DNA from: Paraferrimonas sedimenticola
GTDB lineage: Bacteria; Pseudomonadota; Gammaproteobacteria; Enterobacterales; Shewanellaceae
Assembly (NCBI RefSeq): GCF_002282855.1
Contig: NZ_NRIR01000001.1
Location: forward strand, 372,001 to 436,000
Reading direction: 5' to 3'
DNA: 64,000 nt
Below the pieces are notes generated by a model. It was not told where the DNA came from. It was given only the letters and a program-made list of their open reading frames with translations, and searched no databases. Of the stretch, positions 55,235 to 64,000 are shown piece by piece. Position 1 is the stretch's first letter. The number at the start of each line of letters is the position of its first letter. Both the position numbers and the translations under genes were made by a program.

Positions 55235-57979
55235 TTAGAACTTCACTTCACCTTCTAGGAAGAACTCACGACCGCGAGCGTTATAGACGCTGCGTGGGTA
55301 GTGTGGCCATGAGCTTGCGGTAGGATCGAAGTTTGGGCCTTTATCGAACAGATTCACAATACCAGCGGTAAGCTTGGCATTGTCACCTAAATGGTAAACA
55401 GCTGTTAAGTTCCAACTTGTCCAGCTAGCAAGCTCTTTCTTCGGAATATCTACCTTTGTGCCATCTTCAAGTGTTTCTTGAAGAACTGTGCCTTCCTTCA
55501 TAGGACCGATGTGGCGGGCAGCCAACGTGGCTTCTAGGTTGCCGTAGAACCATGCTAGATTTGCGTTTACGCGATAGCGGGTCAGCCAACCATATTCATA
55601 GTTGTCACGAATAGGATCAGTTGGCGACAGTTGAGTTTCAGAATCTATGTTATAGGTTCCATTACCGAATAAACGCAGATCTCCCATTTCGCCTAGATCA
55701 AAGTCATAACCTGCTTCAAAATCTAATCCAGTTACTTTTTGATAGGCTAGGTTTTGCGCGGTCGCGTTAACGTGAATGATTTTTCCTGAGTCGTCACGAG
55801 TTAGCATGTCTTCATAATCTTTGAACTCTTTAGCTGCCGTTGCGGCAGCGATAGAGTCAACCATGTCGTCTAGCTTCCACTGCCATAAATCCACAGATAA
55901 GTTCCACTGTTCACCCGAGTACACTGTCCCTAAGTTGGCAGTGTAACCGGTTTCAGCTTTGAGTTCTTTGTTAGCACCGGTGGTAATACTCACACTGTAG
56001 CCATTGCATACTTCTTGAAGCGCTGCCGGGTTATCCAAATCTCCCGGAGTACCACCATTCTCAGTACAGGTTTTGTAATCCTGGATAGTGCTGTAACCGT
56101 TGGTCGGATCGCCATAGACTCGGTGCATATCCGGTGCACGGAATACCCCACCAATGCTACCGCGAACCAATAACTCGAGGGTCGGACGATACTCAACAGA
56201 AACCTGAGGCGTTAGGTTGCCACCAAAATCACTATAGCGGTCATACCGAAGCGCAGCGTTTACCAAGACTTCGTCTGTGATCGGAACGATGGTTTCGAAA
56301 TAAGTCGCCCAAAACGAACGCTCACCGGTACCAGAAGAACCGCCAGTGGTTAGGATAGCGCCTTTCTTCGACTCAGAATCTGAATCCGTATTGTAATCTT
56401 GACGAGACCATTCAACGCCGAAGGCAAAATCGATATAACCGGCTTCAAGTTCAGCTAATGAACCTGTGATGTTCGCTTGCGCATTCAACAAGGTCGAACT
56501 TGCTTTTTCAAACGGGTTGTAAGCGATGTTTTCTACATCTTCTGCTGAAAAGCCTTGCAAGTAAGATACCCCATTGTCACCTTGAGTCAGGTATTCAAAC
56601 ATGCCACCAGCCGTTGCGTAACCGCTTCGAAGTACGTCAACTTCCGTACGGCCATAATTGACCGATGCGTCCCAAGCGTAGTCGGCCAGATCCCCTTCCA
56701 ATCCGCTTGAGAAGAAATAGTTGGTGCTTTTAGTTTCGCCAGTTCGCGGCCCAAATTCGTGTAAACGACGCACATAGTTGTAGCTACCCGCGCCTAAATC
56801 AGCAAAATCACCGCCTAAAGCGACTGACTTGTCACCAAGCGCCTTGCTTATTTTCTCGCCGTTGTAGGAGGTACTTAGGATAACCTGACCATCATCGTTA
56901 ACCCGAACATTCATTGAGTCATCACCCATGGATTCGATGCGCGTAATCGACTTTGCCTGAGCAATATCCATACGGCCGATAAAGCGCACGTCATCGCTTA
57001 GCTCATAGTTAAAGGTAGTAGTGCTGATGAATCGCGTAGACTCAGGCGATAAGTCACGTTGTGTCGAGCGATCAAAACCGCAGGTACTGCCAGTCCAGAA
57101 GAATCCACCTGCGTTACACTCATCTTCAGTGAATGGAGTGCGAGAAAACACTGCGTCCGCATAGTCAGGATCTGCTTTTAACGCTGCTTTGTCAGCATCG
57201 CTCAGGCCATTGATACGAGCGCCGTATGAACTGTATAACGAACGTGGGTGGTCGACCTTATCGGTATGCAGGCCAAAGTTTTCGCGATCGGTTGCTCGTA
57301 GGCGCTGATTGTCGGTAAGCTCAATGAAGGTCGAAACATTACCTTTGTCCGAAGAACTACCAATAGAAAGCGCAATGCGATCATTTCCACCGCCGCCATT
57401 TTGGGTTACGCCTTTGCGGTATTTAAGCGCAACACCATCGAAGTCACGCTTCAGAATAATGTTAACCACACCACCGACAGCATCAGCTCCATAAATGGCC
57501 GACGCACCGCTGTTTAGCACTTCGATACGGGCTACCGCTTCCATAGGCAAGTTCGCAGTATCGACAAAGTTGTCGCTGCCGCCCGCTGGCTTAGGGTATT
57601 GGTTTAGGCGCTTGCCGTTGATGAGGGTCAGAGTACGACTTGCACCAGCGCCACGTAGGCTAATGCTTGAAGCCGCTGGGGTGAAGCCGTGAATTTCCTG
57701 GCCGGTCATAGCGCCGGTGGTGGCAGTTAGGCTTTCCAATGCATCCTGCACATTGGTAAAGCCTTGCTTGGCCATGTCCTCGGCACTTAGCACGGTTACC
57801 GGGGTGGCGCTTTCCATGTCGGTACGCTTAATGCGAGAACCGGTAATTTCGATGCGCTCTACGTCTGCGCTCACTTCTTCGGCGATGGCCTGGCTTGCCA
57901 TTGGCAAACTCATTGCCAATCCAGCAGAGGCGATAAGACTCGTTTTGACGCATTTCGCTATCAATGATTGTGATGTCAT
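55235..57979 (-). CDS. TonB-dependent outer membrane receptor (paralogue)
   Basis: 914 residues. Signal peptide MTSQSLIAKCVKTSLIASAGLAMSLPMASQAIA, then VERIEITGSRIKRTDM, the same leader as the downstream receptor. The plug has SLRGAGASRTLTLINGKRLNQ and NSGASAIYGADAVGGVVNII; the barrel ends GREFFLEGEVKF with a terminal Phe. AGGGAG precedes the ATG. A few internal residues differ strongly from the other copy, so the two probably recognise different ligands. The gene order receptor-receptor-lipoprotein-TonB operon suggests a shared uptake function. Confidence 0.93.
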   Translation of the reverse strand: MTSQSLIAKCVKTSLIASAGLAMSLPMASQAIAEEVSADVERIEITGSRIKRTDMESATPVTVLSAEDMAKQGFTNVQDALESLTATTGAMTGQEIHGFTPAASSISLRGAGASRTLTLINGKRLNQYPKPAGGSDNFVDTANLPMEAVARIEVLNSGASAIYGADAVGGVVNIILKRDFDGVALKYRKGVTQNGGGGNDRIALSIGSSSDKGNVSTFIELTDNQRLRATDRENFGLHTDKVDHPRSLYSSYGARINGLSDADKAALKADPDYADAVFSRTPFTEDECNAGGFFWTGSTCGFDRSTQRDLSPESTRFISTTTFNYELSDDVRFIGRMDIAQAKSITRIESMGDDSMNVRVNDDGQVILSTSYNGEKISKALGDKSVALGGDFADLGAGSYNYVRRLHEFGPRTGETKSTNYFFSSGLEGDLADYAWDASVNYGRTEVDVLRSGYATAGGMFEYLTQGDNGVSYLQGFSAEDVENIAYNPFEKASSTLLNAQANITGSLAELEAGYIDFAFGVEWSRQDYNTDSDSESKKGAILTTGGSSGTGERSFWATYFETIVPITDEVLVNAALRYDRYSDFGGNLTPQVSVEYRPTLELLVRGSIGGVFRAPDMHRVYGDPTNGYSTIQDYKTCTENGGTPGDLDNPAALQEVCNGYSVSITTGANKELKAETGYTANLGTVYSGEQWNLSVDLWQWKLDDMVDSIAAATAAKEFKDYEDMLTRDDSGKIIHVNATAQNLAYQKVTGLDFEAGYDFDLGEMGDLRLFGNGTYNIDSETQLSPTDPIRDNYEYGWLTRYRVNANLAWFYGNLEATLAARHIGPMKEGTVLQETLEDGTKVDIPKKELASWTSWNLTAVYHLGDNAKLTAGIVNLFDKGPNFDPTASSWPHYPRSVYNARGREFFLEGEVKF

Positions 57980-58370
57980 TTTCCTACTCCCTAAAGGTTC
58001 GCGATACAGACTACGAACCAGTCATTGCTATTGTTTTTTATCGTCATTGGAGTCAAACGAAGTGACTCGACGCTGAATACTAGGGAGGGGATTTAACGAG
58101 TCAAAGTGCAAATTGTCATTTATGCGCTACCGATCGTTATTAATCTTGCAACACACAGCACACGCAAATAGCACCAAGGTAACCAAACCCGCGTCATTAC
58201 TGACATTTTGTTCGCAAAGCCGCAACAGAGTGACAGGAGTTACACTAAGTGCCGTTTTGTGAGCCAATTTTGTTAACAGGAGGCAAAAGCCATCGTGCCC
58301 TTACCGTGTATTTACATAAAAGCTCTAACTTTGATTACAAAACACAAAACGTTAACCTATTGAATAGGTT
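57980..58370. other. Gene-free region upstream of the receptor pair
   Basis: About 390 nt without a supported gene. It presumably carries the promoter for the 55-kb receptor gene. A GTTAAC-type AT-rich stretch near 58350 precedes the DUF885 terminator. No operator was identified with confidence. Confidence 0.45.
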
Positions 58371-58402
58371 AAAAAAAAGCCAACGACAGTAGCGTTGGCT
58401 TT
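58371..58402 (-). terminator. Intrinsic terminator of the DUF885 gene
   Basis: Stem AAAGCCAACG/CGTTGGCTTT, followed by a long T run on the minus strand, 20 nt after the stop. Confidence 0.92.
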
Positions 58403-58421
58403 GTACTAGGTCGAAAAATAC

Positions 58422-60254
58422 CTATTTTTGCGAAGCAATCCAGGCGTCAATTTTGTTCTCAAGAACCGCCATTGGCATAGAGCCGGTAAGCAGCACTTGT
58501 GAGTGGAATTTCTTCAGATCGAACTTATCGCCAAGGGCTTGCTCGGCACGCGCGCGCAGCTCAAGGATCTTCAGCTGACCAACTTTGTAGCTAAGCGCCT
58601 GGCCAGGAATTGCCATGTAGCGCTCAACTTCCGCTGTCACATCACTCTCCGCCATCGCCGAGTTGTCCAGCATGTACTGAATCGCTTGCTCACGGGACCA
58701 GCCTTTAGCGTGCAGTCCTGTGTCGACCACTAGGCGCATGGCGCGCAGCATTTCGTCAGAGAGCTTACCAAAGTACTGGTACGGGTCGGTGAACAAGCCC
58801 ATCTCGATACCTAGGTACTCAGCGTATAACCCCCAGCCTTCTTCAAAGGCTGTGTAGCCACCGAACTTCTGGAATTGAGGTACGCCGGTCAACTCTTGCT
58901 TGATGGCAATCTGGAAATGGTGACCCGGTGCAGCTTCGTGCAGCGATAAAGTAGTCATGCCCCACTTGGGCTGGGCTTTTAAATTGTAGGTATTGATATA
59001 GAAAATACCTGGGCGCGAGCCATCCACCGCGGGGGCATTATACGAAGCACCGGCGGCTGACTTCTCTCGGTAAGCTTCAACAGCACGAACTTCGTAGTCG
59101 GCCTTTGGCATCACTTCAAAGTAATTCGCCACAACTGCGTTGATGTCGTCCTTAAGATCTGTGTAGCCCTGTACCAGCTGCTCAGGAGTCTCAAAGAAGA
59201 ACTGAGGATCAGAAGACAAATGCTCAAAGAAGGCGTTCAAGTCACCTTCGAATTTTACCTTTCGGCGTACTTCGTCCATCTCTTTCAGAATTCGAGCCAC
59301 TTCACTCAAGCCCAACTCGTGAATCTCATCTACTGGCATTTGGGTGGTGGTGTTGCGATTGGCCAGGTGTTGATACCAAAGCTTACCGTTTGGCAGTCCC
59401 CACATGCCGTCAGAGCCACGACTGGCAGCCAGGTAATCGGTAGCCAAGAACTCACGCAGCTCGCTCAGGGCCGGCATCAGCACCTCTTGAATAAAGGTCT
59501 GGTACTCTTTGTCCAACTCGGCTTTTTCAGCTTCAGAAAAGCTGTCCGGGAACTGGCCAATCGGTGAGTAGAACAAGCTTTCTTTTGGGTCTTCTACCAG
59601 CTGAGCGTCAATCTGAGGGATCATTCGCTCGACTAGCGTGCGCGGCAGCACCACTTTAGAGGCCATGCCCTCTTTCATACGAGCAATCGCGCGGTCTAGA
59701 TAAGCGGTGAAACCATCCATGCGCTCTAGCCAGTTGCGGTAGTCCTTCACTGTGTTGAATGGCTGTGCTGAGCCACCACTGCCCAATTGAGCCATGGTGA
59801 AAATACGCGAGTAGAACTGGTTTAAAGGAATAAAACGCGAAGGGAAGGTTTCGCTAACCAAGTCCAACTCGCGGTTGTAGATAAACATGTCATAGCTTAG
59901 CTGCATGTCGGCCGACAACTGAGCGCGGTCAATCTTCTTAACCTGCTCTAAATAACCCTTATTGAGCTCGTGGCGGGCCTTTAACCAAGCGTCACTCAGC
60001 TCATCACCAAACAAGTGGTTGTATTCATCTAGGCCGACAAATGTGGCAGAGATCGGGCTTTGAGCCAGGCTTTCGTTGAAGTACTGATCCGCGAGCGCCA
60101 AGTAGGCTTGCTCGGCTCTTACCGAAACTGCCGAGTTGGCTGTGGATTGAGTGGGTTCAACGCCTGCTTTAGGCGCAGTGGTCGAGGTGTCTGAACAGGC
60201 ACTCATGGCCAAACAGGCCGCGAGCACTGAGCCGGACAGCATAGTGCGCTTCAT
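58422..60254 (-). CDS. DUF885 lipoprotein, putative metallopeptidase
   Basis: A 610-residue exported protein with a lipobox (LAMSAC, Cys at about 20), so anchored in a membrane facing the periplasm. The DUF885 catalytic-like motif HEAAPGHHFQ (about residues 455-464, an HExxxGHH pattern) and a downstream acidic GGYTAFEEGWGLYAEYLG (Glu) suggest a zinc peptidase. Length fits the family. It lies between the receptor pair and the TonB operon; a role in processing imported peptides is possible but inferred. Confidence 0.88.
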   Translation of the reverse strand: MKRTMLSGSVLAACLAMSACSDTSTTAPKAGVEPTQSTANSAVSVRAEQAYLALADQYFNESLAQSPISATFVGLDEYNHLFGDELSDAWLKARHELNKGYLEQVKKIDRAQLSADMQLSYDMFIYNRELDLVSETFPSRFIPLNQFYSRIFTMAQLGSGGSAQPFNTVKDYRNWLERMDGFTAYLDRAIARMKEGMASKVVLPRTLVERMIPQIDAQLVEDPKESLFYSPIGQFPDSFSEAEKAELDKEYQTFIQEVLMPALSELREFLATDYLAASRGSDGMWGLPNGKLWYQHLANRNTTTQMPVDEIHELGLSEVARILKEMDEVRRKVKFEGDLNAFFEHLSSDPQFFFETPEQLVQGYTDLKDDINAVVANYFEVMPKADYEVRAVEAYREKSAAGASYNAPAVDGSRPGIFYINTYNLKAQPKWGMTTLSLHEAAPGHHFQIAIKQELTGVPQFQKFGGYTAFEEGWGLYAEYLGIEMGLFTDPYQYFGKLSDEMLRAMRLVVDTGLHAKGWSREQAIQYMLDNSAMAESDVTAEVERYMAIPGQALSYKVGQLKILELRARAEQALGDKFDLKKFHSQVLLTGSMPMAVLENKIDAWIASQK

Positions 60255-60295
60255 CTTGAATCCTTTATTATTTTTGATTTGCTTGGGGCAGAAAA

Positions 60296-60321
60296 TAAAA
60301 AGCCCTGCATTTGCAGGGCTT
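60296..60321 (-). terminator. Intrinsic terminator of the TonB2-type operon
   Basis: Stem AGCCCTGCA/TGCAGGGCT followed by T5 on the minus strand, 18 nt after the TPR gene stop. Confidence 0.93.
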
Positions 60322-60338
60322 AGATTAACCGATAACGG

Positions 60339-61586
60339 TTACAGGGTCACGCCGTAGAGCTTGGCTTTCTCTTGGATAAAGCCTTCGTAGCTAGTTGCGT
60401 GTTTCTTGGTCTTGCTGTCCTTCTTGGCAAGCTTGGCGTACTTATAAGCCGACTTAAGCTGCTTCAGGGATAGATGCGCTAGCATCATCTGAATGTGAGC
60501 TTCGCCCGGGTTCTTGATACCCGCTTTCAGTGCTTTCTCAAACACTGGAATCGACTCTTTGTGACGCTCGGCCTGAACCAACAGGATGCCCTGCTTGAGG
60601 TACAATTCGCCGTCTTTGTTGACGTCAGCAGCCTTACCAAAGTACTTAGCCGCGGTACGGTGTTCTTTAGCCCGTTGGAAGAAGCCCGCTAGATCTTTTA
60701 GGTTCTTCTCGTTGGTCGGGATAAGACCTTCGTTCATGTGCTTTTCCCAGATTTTCGCAGCGCGGTAGTGAGAACCGTTTTGCGACAATAGCTGGGCCAA
60801 GCGACGAACGTTACCGTCGGTTTCCAAGTAGCCGTTGAGGTAGGAGATGTTATAGGTCGCCAATGCCTTCTTGTAGTCTTCGACCAACAAGTAGAATTGA
60901 GCGAGCTGAACCCACAGGCGCTTATCGTCGATAAACAGCGGGATCATGGTCTCCAGTACATCGATAGACTTCTGGTACTGCTTGGTGTTGTAGTACGAGG
61001 TTAGCTTCAGCTGGAACGGACCTTTCTTAGGTTCTTTGTTCAGCGCAATGGCTTTGTCGGCCATTGGGATAACTTTGTCGTACTGCTTAGTCTCTGAGTA
61101 AGCCACACCGATACGGGTGTATACGTCAGCGTCTTCTTTACAGGTGAATTCCATCCAATCTTGGTACACAGGTACCGCCTTGGAGAACTGCTTTTCCATC
61201 ATTAGAAGATCGGCGTATAGCTTCAGAGAAGCCGCGTGGTCGGTACCACCTAGCTGATCTGAATCAACAGCGATCTTCATGTACTTCAATGCAGTTGGGA
61301 TTTTACCCTGCTCGGCGTACAAGTTGCCGATAAAACGCGACACATAGGCTTTGTCGAAATCATCTTTAGCGTCGATTTCCAGCAGAACCTCAAGGGCACC
61401 TGCGGTGTCTTCTTCGCTGTACAGGTTAAAGGCCTTTTGAACCTTTTTACCTGCAGACTGGCCAACAGCCTGTGACTTACGGTTGTCGATTGGACATTCA
61501 CCCTTGGCTGCAGTGGCTGGCGCGATTAGCGCCAGACCCATTAGGCCAGCCAACAGCGTAGTCGCTATGTTGTTTGCTTTTGCCAT
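60339..61586 (-). CDS. TPR protein of the TonB2-type energising system
   Basis: A 415-residue periplasmic helical-repeat protein. Signal peptide MAKANNIATTLLAGLMGLALIAPATA, mature KGECPIDN, then at least eight tetratricopeptide repeats (for example YVSRFIGNLYAEQGKIPTAL and DVYTRIGVAYSETKQYDKVI), lysine-rich at the C terminus. TPR proteins of this kind are encoded beside the TonB2 cluster in Vibrio and Shewanella (TtpA type) and are thought to help receptor or TonB function. Starts 2 nt after the tonB stop, so cotranscribed. Confidence 0.88.
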   Translation of the reverse strand: MAKANNIATTLLAGLMGLALIAPATAAKGECPIDNRKSQAVGQSAGKKVQKAFNLYSEEDTAGALEVLLEIDAKDDFDKAYVSRFIGNLYAEQGKIPTALKYMKIAVDSDQLGGTDHAASLKLYADLLMMEKQFSKAVPVYQDWMEFTCKEDADVYTRIGVAYSETKQYDKVIPMADKAIALNKEPKKGPFQLKLTSYYNTKQYQKSIDVLETMIPLFIDDKRLWVQLAQFYLLVEDYKKALATYNISYLNGYLETDGNVRRLAQLLSQNGSHYRAAKIWEKHMNEGLIPTNEKNLKDLAGFFQRAKEHRTAAKYFGKAADVNKDGELYLKQGILLVQAERHKESIPVFEKALKAGIKNPGEAHIQMMLAHLSLKQLKSAYKYAKLAKKDSKTKKHATSYEGFIQEKAKLYGVTL

Positions 61587-61588
61587 AT

Positions 61589-62203
61589 TTAACCTGCGTT
61601 ATCCAAAGTAAAGTCTAGTTGCACGGTCATGCCAGGCTGACGCATTGGCTTACCGTCGACAATCTTAGGCTTGTATTTCCACTTCTTCAGGGCGCGTACC
61701 GCTTCGCGGTCAAACAAACGCTTAGGCTCTGCTTTGATTACCTTAACGTCTTCTACCCCGCCCACTTCGTTAATAGTAAAGCTTAGTTGTACCCAACCTT
61801 CTTTACCATCACGGGCTGCCTTAATCGGGTAGCGTGGTTCGATACGTACAATCGGAGTCGCATCGCCATCGCCCTTCATAAAGCTACCTGGGCTCATACC
61901 AGTGCTCGCGCTACCAATGGCTACACCGCTCATGTTGAAGCTCATACCTGAGGTATCAGCACTCGACTCTGGTGGTGGAGCTTCCGGTTTTGGCGGCTGC
62001 TCTGGTGGTGGCGGTGGCTTAGGCTTGAACCTTGGCTTGTTCTGCGCCTTTGCATCTTGCCTATCCATTGTGATTTCAATCACTGGTGATTCAGTACTGG
62101 TGTCGGCGCGCTGAGCACCGCCACCAATTAGAAACGCCATGAAGACGAACAAAGCAAAGGTAACGACAGCACCAAGGATCAAAGATACTAGTGCTCTCAA
62201 CAT
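61589..62203 (-). CDS. tonB: TonB family energy transducer
   Basis: Couples the proton motive force to outer membrane receptors. N-terminal membrane anchor (MLRALVSLILGAVVTFALFVFMAFLIGGG), a proline-rich periplasmic rod (KPRFKPKPPPPPEQPPKPEAPPP), and a C-terminal TonB domain (IVRIEPRYPIKAARDGKEGWVQLSF). 204 residues from the ATG at 62203; the frame is open 7 codons further upstream inside exbD. It begins one nucleotide after the exbD stop. The short form matches TonB2-type proteins. Confidence 0.93.
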   Translation of the reverse strand: MLRALVSLILGAVVTFALFVFMAFLIGGGAQRADTSTESPVIEITMDRQDAKAQNKPRFKPKPPPPPEQPPKPEAPPPESSADTSGMSFNMSGVAIGSASTGMSPGSFMKGDGDATPIVRIEPRYPIKAARDGKEGWVQLSFTINEVGGVEDVKVIKAEPKRLFDREAVRALKKWKYKPKIVDGKPMRQPGMTVQLDFTLDNAG

Positions 62204-62204
62204 A

Positions 62205-62609
62205 TTAATCTTTCTCCGCTTCAACTGAGATCTTATCGATACCCGCTTGCTTCACTTGGTCCATCACCTTAACAACGATGCCGTGTTGGGCTTCTTTGTC
62301 GGCTTGGATAAGTACAGCAGCTTCTGGAGCTTCGGCTAGCATACGTTCAACGTTAGCCGCTACTCGCTCGATATCAACCTGACGGTTTTCCATCTGAATC
62401 ACACCAGTTTTGCTGATGCCAATAAAGATATTAGCCGATTTCTTCTGAGTTGACTGCGATGCCTTAGGCTTGTTTACGTCCAAACCTGAAGGCTTAACGA
62501 ACGAAGTCGTTACGATGAAGAAGATCAACATGATGAACACGATGTCGAGCATCGGTGTCATGTCGATTTGCGCTTCTTCTTCCACGCTTGAATGCTTCTT
62601 ACGTGCCAT
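62205..62609 (-). CDS. exbD: ExbD/TolR biopolymer transport protein
   Basis: Part of the ExbB-ExbD proton channel that drives TonB. 134 residues with one membrane segment after a short basic cytosolic tail (DMTPMLDIVFIMLIFFIVTTSF, essential Asp at about 24) and a periplasmic C-terminal domain. Downstream of exbB by 10 nt. Confidence 0.96.
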   Translation of the reverse strand: MARKKHSSVEEEAQIDMTPMLDIVFIMLIFFIVTTSFVKPSGLDVNKPKASQSTQKKSANIFIGISKTGVIQMENRQVDIERVAANVERMLAEAPEAAVLIQADKEAQHGIVVKVMDQVKQAGIDKISVEAEKD

Positions 62610-62619
62610 TGTTTTCTCT

Positions 62620-63150
62620 CTATTCTTTATTCGACAAGCTATCAGCTAGCTTCTCGAGGCTGACTTTCAGACGCGCATCAAGACGTGTGCTAAAGAATAC
62701 GCCCGATAGTGCCGCTACCATTCCAGCCATAGTCGGCATGGTGGCAGTGGAGATACCGGCCGCCATCGCACGAGCGTTACTCGTACCTTGCACAGCCATA
62801 ACGTCAAATACGTTAATCATCCCGGTTACGGTACCCAACAGACCAATCATTGGACAGATGGCTACCAAAGTTTTGATGACTAGCATACGCGCATTTAATT
62901 GTTGCTTCGCTTGGGATATCCAGGCTTCACGGATGCGATGTGCATGCCAGGATGAAGTTTCACCCCGTGCGTTCCAGTGGTTAATCACGTTATCGCGGAA
63001 CTTAGGGAACGCTACATTCAAGTAGAAGTAACGCTCCAACATGAGAACCCACATAAGGAACAGAACAAACGCCACCAGCAGGAGGACGTCACCCCCCGTG
63101 GAGATGAAGCCCCTGACGGAATCCCATGTATCCATCAGGAATAGCATCAT
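62620..63150 (-). CDS. exbB: ExbB/TolQ-type proton channel protein (smaller paralogue)
   Basis: 176 residues with three membrane helices: one near 20-40 and a pair in the second half with the MotA/TolQ/ExbB signature IKTLVAICPMIGLLGTVTGMINVF and the AMAAGISTATMPTMAGMVAALSGVFF helix. The ATG overlaps the stop of the upstream TtpC-like gene by one base. Together with ExbD it makes the TonB2-type motor. Confidence 0.93.
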   Translation of the reverse strand: MMLFLMDTWDSVRGFISTGGDVLLLVAFVLFLMWVLMLERYFYLNVAFPKFRDNVINHWNARGETSSWHAHRIREAWISQAKQQLNARMLVIKTLVAICPMIGLLGTVTGMINVFDVMAVQGTSNARAMAAGISTATMPTMAGMVAALSGVFFSTRLDARLKVSLEKLADSLSNKE

Positions 63151-64000
63151 TAGGCGTTCCTCTTCTCAGCATGCTCAGCAACAATGCCAGCACTTTGCTC
63201 TTCAAGAATCTGAACCAAAGACTTGCTACGGGCAGAAACTAGAGCGTGTAACAGCATCAACGGCAAGGCTGCAATCAGACCCAATACGGTCGTTACAAGT
63301 GCCATTGAAATACCACCAGCCATCAGTTTTGGATCGCCAGTACCGAACAGTTGGATAGATTGGAAGGTAGCAATCATACCGGTTACGGTACCCAACAGAC
63401 CCAGCATAGGAGCGATAGCTGCTAATACTTTAATTATAGAAATACGAGTCTCAATTGCTGGAGTTTCTTTCAGAATTGCTTCGTCCAGTTTCAGCTCTAG
63501 AGTCTCAACGTCAACAGTCTTGTTGTCGTGGTAGGCTTTCAACACGCGACCCAATGGGTTGTTACCAGGTTCGTCGATCTTCTTGGTTTGCGCCTTAATC
63601 TTCGCACCAACAACACCTAGAGTGATGAAGCGCTCGATAGATACGATCAGACCAAGGATAAGTAGACCAGCGATAATTTTACCAATGGTACCACCCGCTT
63701 CGAAACGCTCTTCAAGAGAGGCTTTCTGGGTGAATACGCTCAGTAGAACACCAGACGCTGGATCGACGTATAGCGGCGCGTAGCCGTCAGTCTGGGCAGC
63801 CCAGTTGCTGATTGGGGCAACTTGGTAACCGTCAGGCTGTTGTGACAAATCTTGGATAAGCTTTAGCTCGTCGTTGTATAGAACGAACTTGCCATCGGCC
63901 AATAGGTTAAATGGACCAATACGGCTGATTTCAGTAGTAGTGGTGTTACCGTCGATACCGGTTACGTCGCCTTGGAACTTAACGACTTTGCCAGACTCGG
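63150..64000 (-). CDS. TtpC-like MotA/TolQ/ExbB proton channel protein, C-terminal part (cut by window edge)
   Basis: The frame is open to the window edge; reading inward from 64000 gives ESGKVVKFQGDVTGIDG and then the part described here, so the gene starts outside. The 282 visible residues have a periplasmic region followed by a membrane helix (IGKIIAGLLILGLIVSIERFITLG) and the channel pair IIKVLAAIAPMLGLLGTVTGMIATF and GGISMALVTTVLGLIAALPLMLLHALV. Longer ExbB-like proteins of this kind (TtpC) belong to the TonB2 system of Vibrio and Shewanella. Confidence 0.9.
   Translation of the reverse strand, partial: ESGKVVKFQGDVTGIDGNTTTTEISRIGPFNLLADGKFVLYNDELKLIQDLSQQPDGYQVAPISNWAAQTDGYAPLYVDPASGVLLSVFTQKASLEERFEAGGTIGKIIAGLLILGLIVSIERFITLGVVGAKIKAQTKKIDEPGNNPLGRVLKAYHDNKTVDVETLELKLDEAILKETPAIETRISIIKVLAAIAPMLGLLGTVTGMIATFQSIQLFGTGDPKLMAGGISMALVTTVLGLIAALPLMLLHALVSARSKSLVQILEEQSAGIVAEHAEKRNA

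Overview
This window comes from a gammaproteobacterial chromosome, most like the marine Alteromonadales (Shewanella/Ferrimonas/Idiomarina-type). The reasons are gene order and families: the block ybaN-apt-dnaX-ybaB-recR-htpG-adk-hemH-gsk keeps the order known from E. coli, the nrdR-ribD-ribE-ribBX-ribH block is typical of the group, and there is a TonB2-type energising operon with its TPR protein, two large TonB-dependent receptors, and a serine protease with a GlyGly-CTERM tail. Base composition is about half G+C by eye. No rRNA, tRNA, CRISPR array, prophage or replication origin was recognised.

Layout. 1-7.6 kb: riboflavin genes (ribH cut by the left edge, a RibBX-type fusion, ribE, ribD), nrdR, glyA and ettA, all on the minus strand. 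7.6-22.7 kb: an accessory surface and export region. It has an orphan HlyD/C39-ABC peptide exporter behind a structured leader, a gene-free stretch with at least five GGA-loop hairpins (a candidate Csr/Rsm-type RNA), phosphomannomutase, Wzi, UDP-glucose dehydrogenase, the Wza-Wzb-Wzc capsule export and phosphorelay set, RfaH, and a short YadA-anchored coiled-coil protein. 23-37.6 kb: a POT transporter, a REP-associated (RAYT-type) Y1 transposase, and the gsk...ybaN housekeeping block, in which dnaX keeps the complete gamma/tau frameshift signal. 37.6-40.3 kb: an HvfABC/bufferin-type RiPP metallophore operon whose precursor has ten Cys-containing EGKCG-like motifs. 40.5-51.7 kb: dusC, proBA, a secreted subtilase, an NCS2 permease, two peptidases and a DksA/TraR-like zinc-finger protein. 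52-64 kb: two paralogous TonB-dependent receptors, a DUF885 lipoprotein, and TPR-tonB-exbD-exbB-exbB2 (the last cut by the right edge).

The most striking signal not explained by genes is a dispersed intergenic repeat with about 12 copies here. Its core is the palindrome GGGGACWGTCCCC. One side usually has TTAnnCACA, and the other side, about 20 nt away, usually has TTATCCACA, which is exactly the DnaA-box consensus. Two places (before ettA's terminator and beside the RAYT gene) carry the same composite: copy, about 90 nt, inverted DnaA-like box, copy. This looks like a REP/BIME-type system mobilised by the local RAYT, with repeats that also carry DnaA-like boxes. The second strong signal is the multi-GGA hairpin RNA between the peptide exporter and the capsule genes.

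How the genes fit together: manB and ugd make sugar-nucleotide precursors, Wza/Wzb/Wzc export the capsule and control chain length by tyrosine phosphorylation, Wzi anchors it, and RfaH probably antiterminates the operon. The TonB/ExbB/ExbD operon would energise the two adjacent receptors. HvfB and HvfC would modify cysteines of HvfA into a periplasmic copper-binding peptide.
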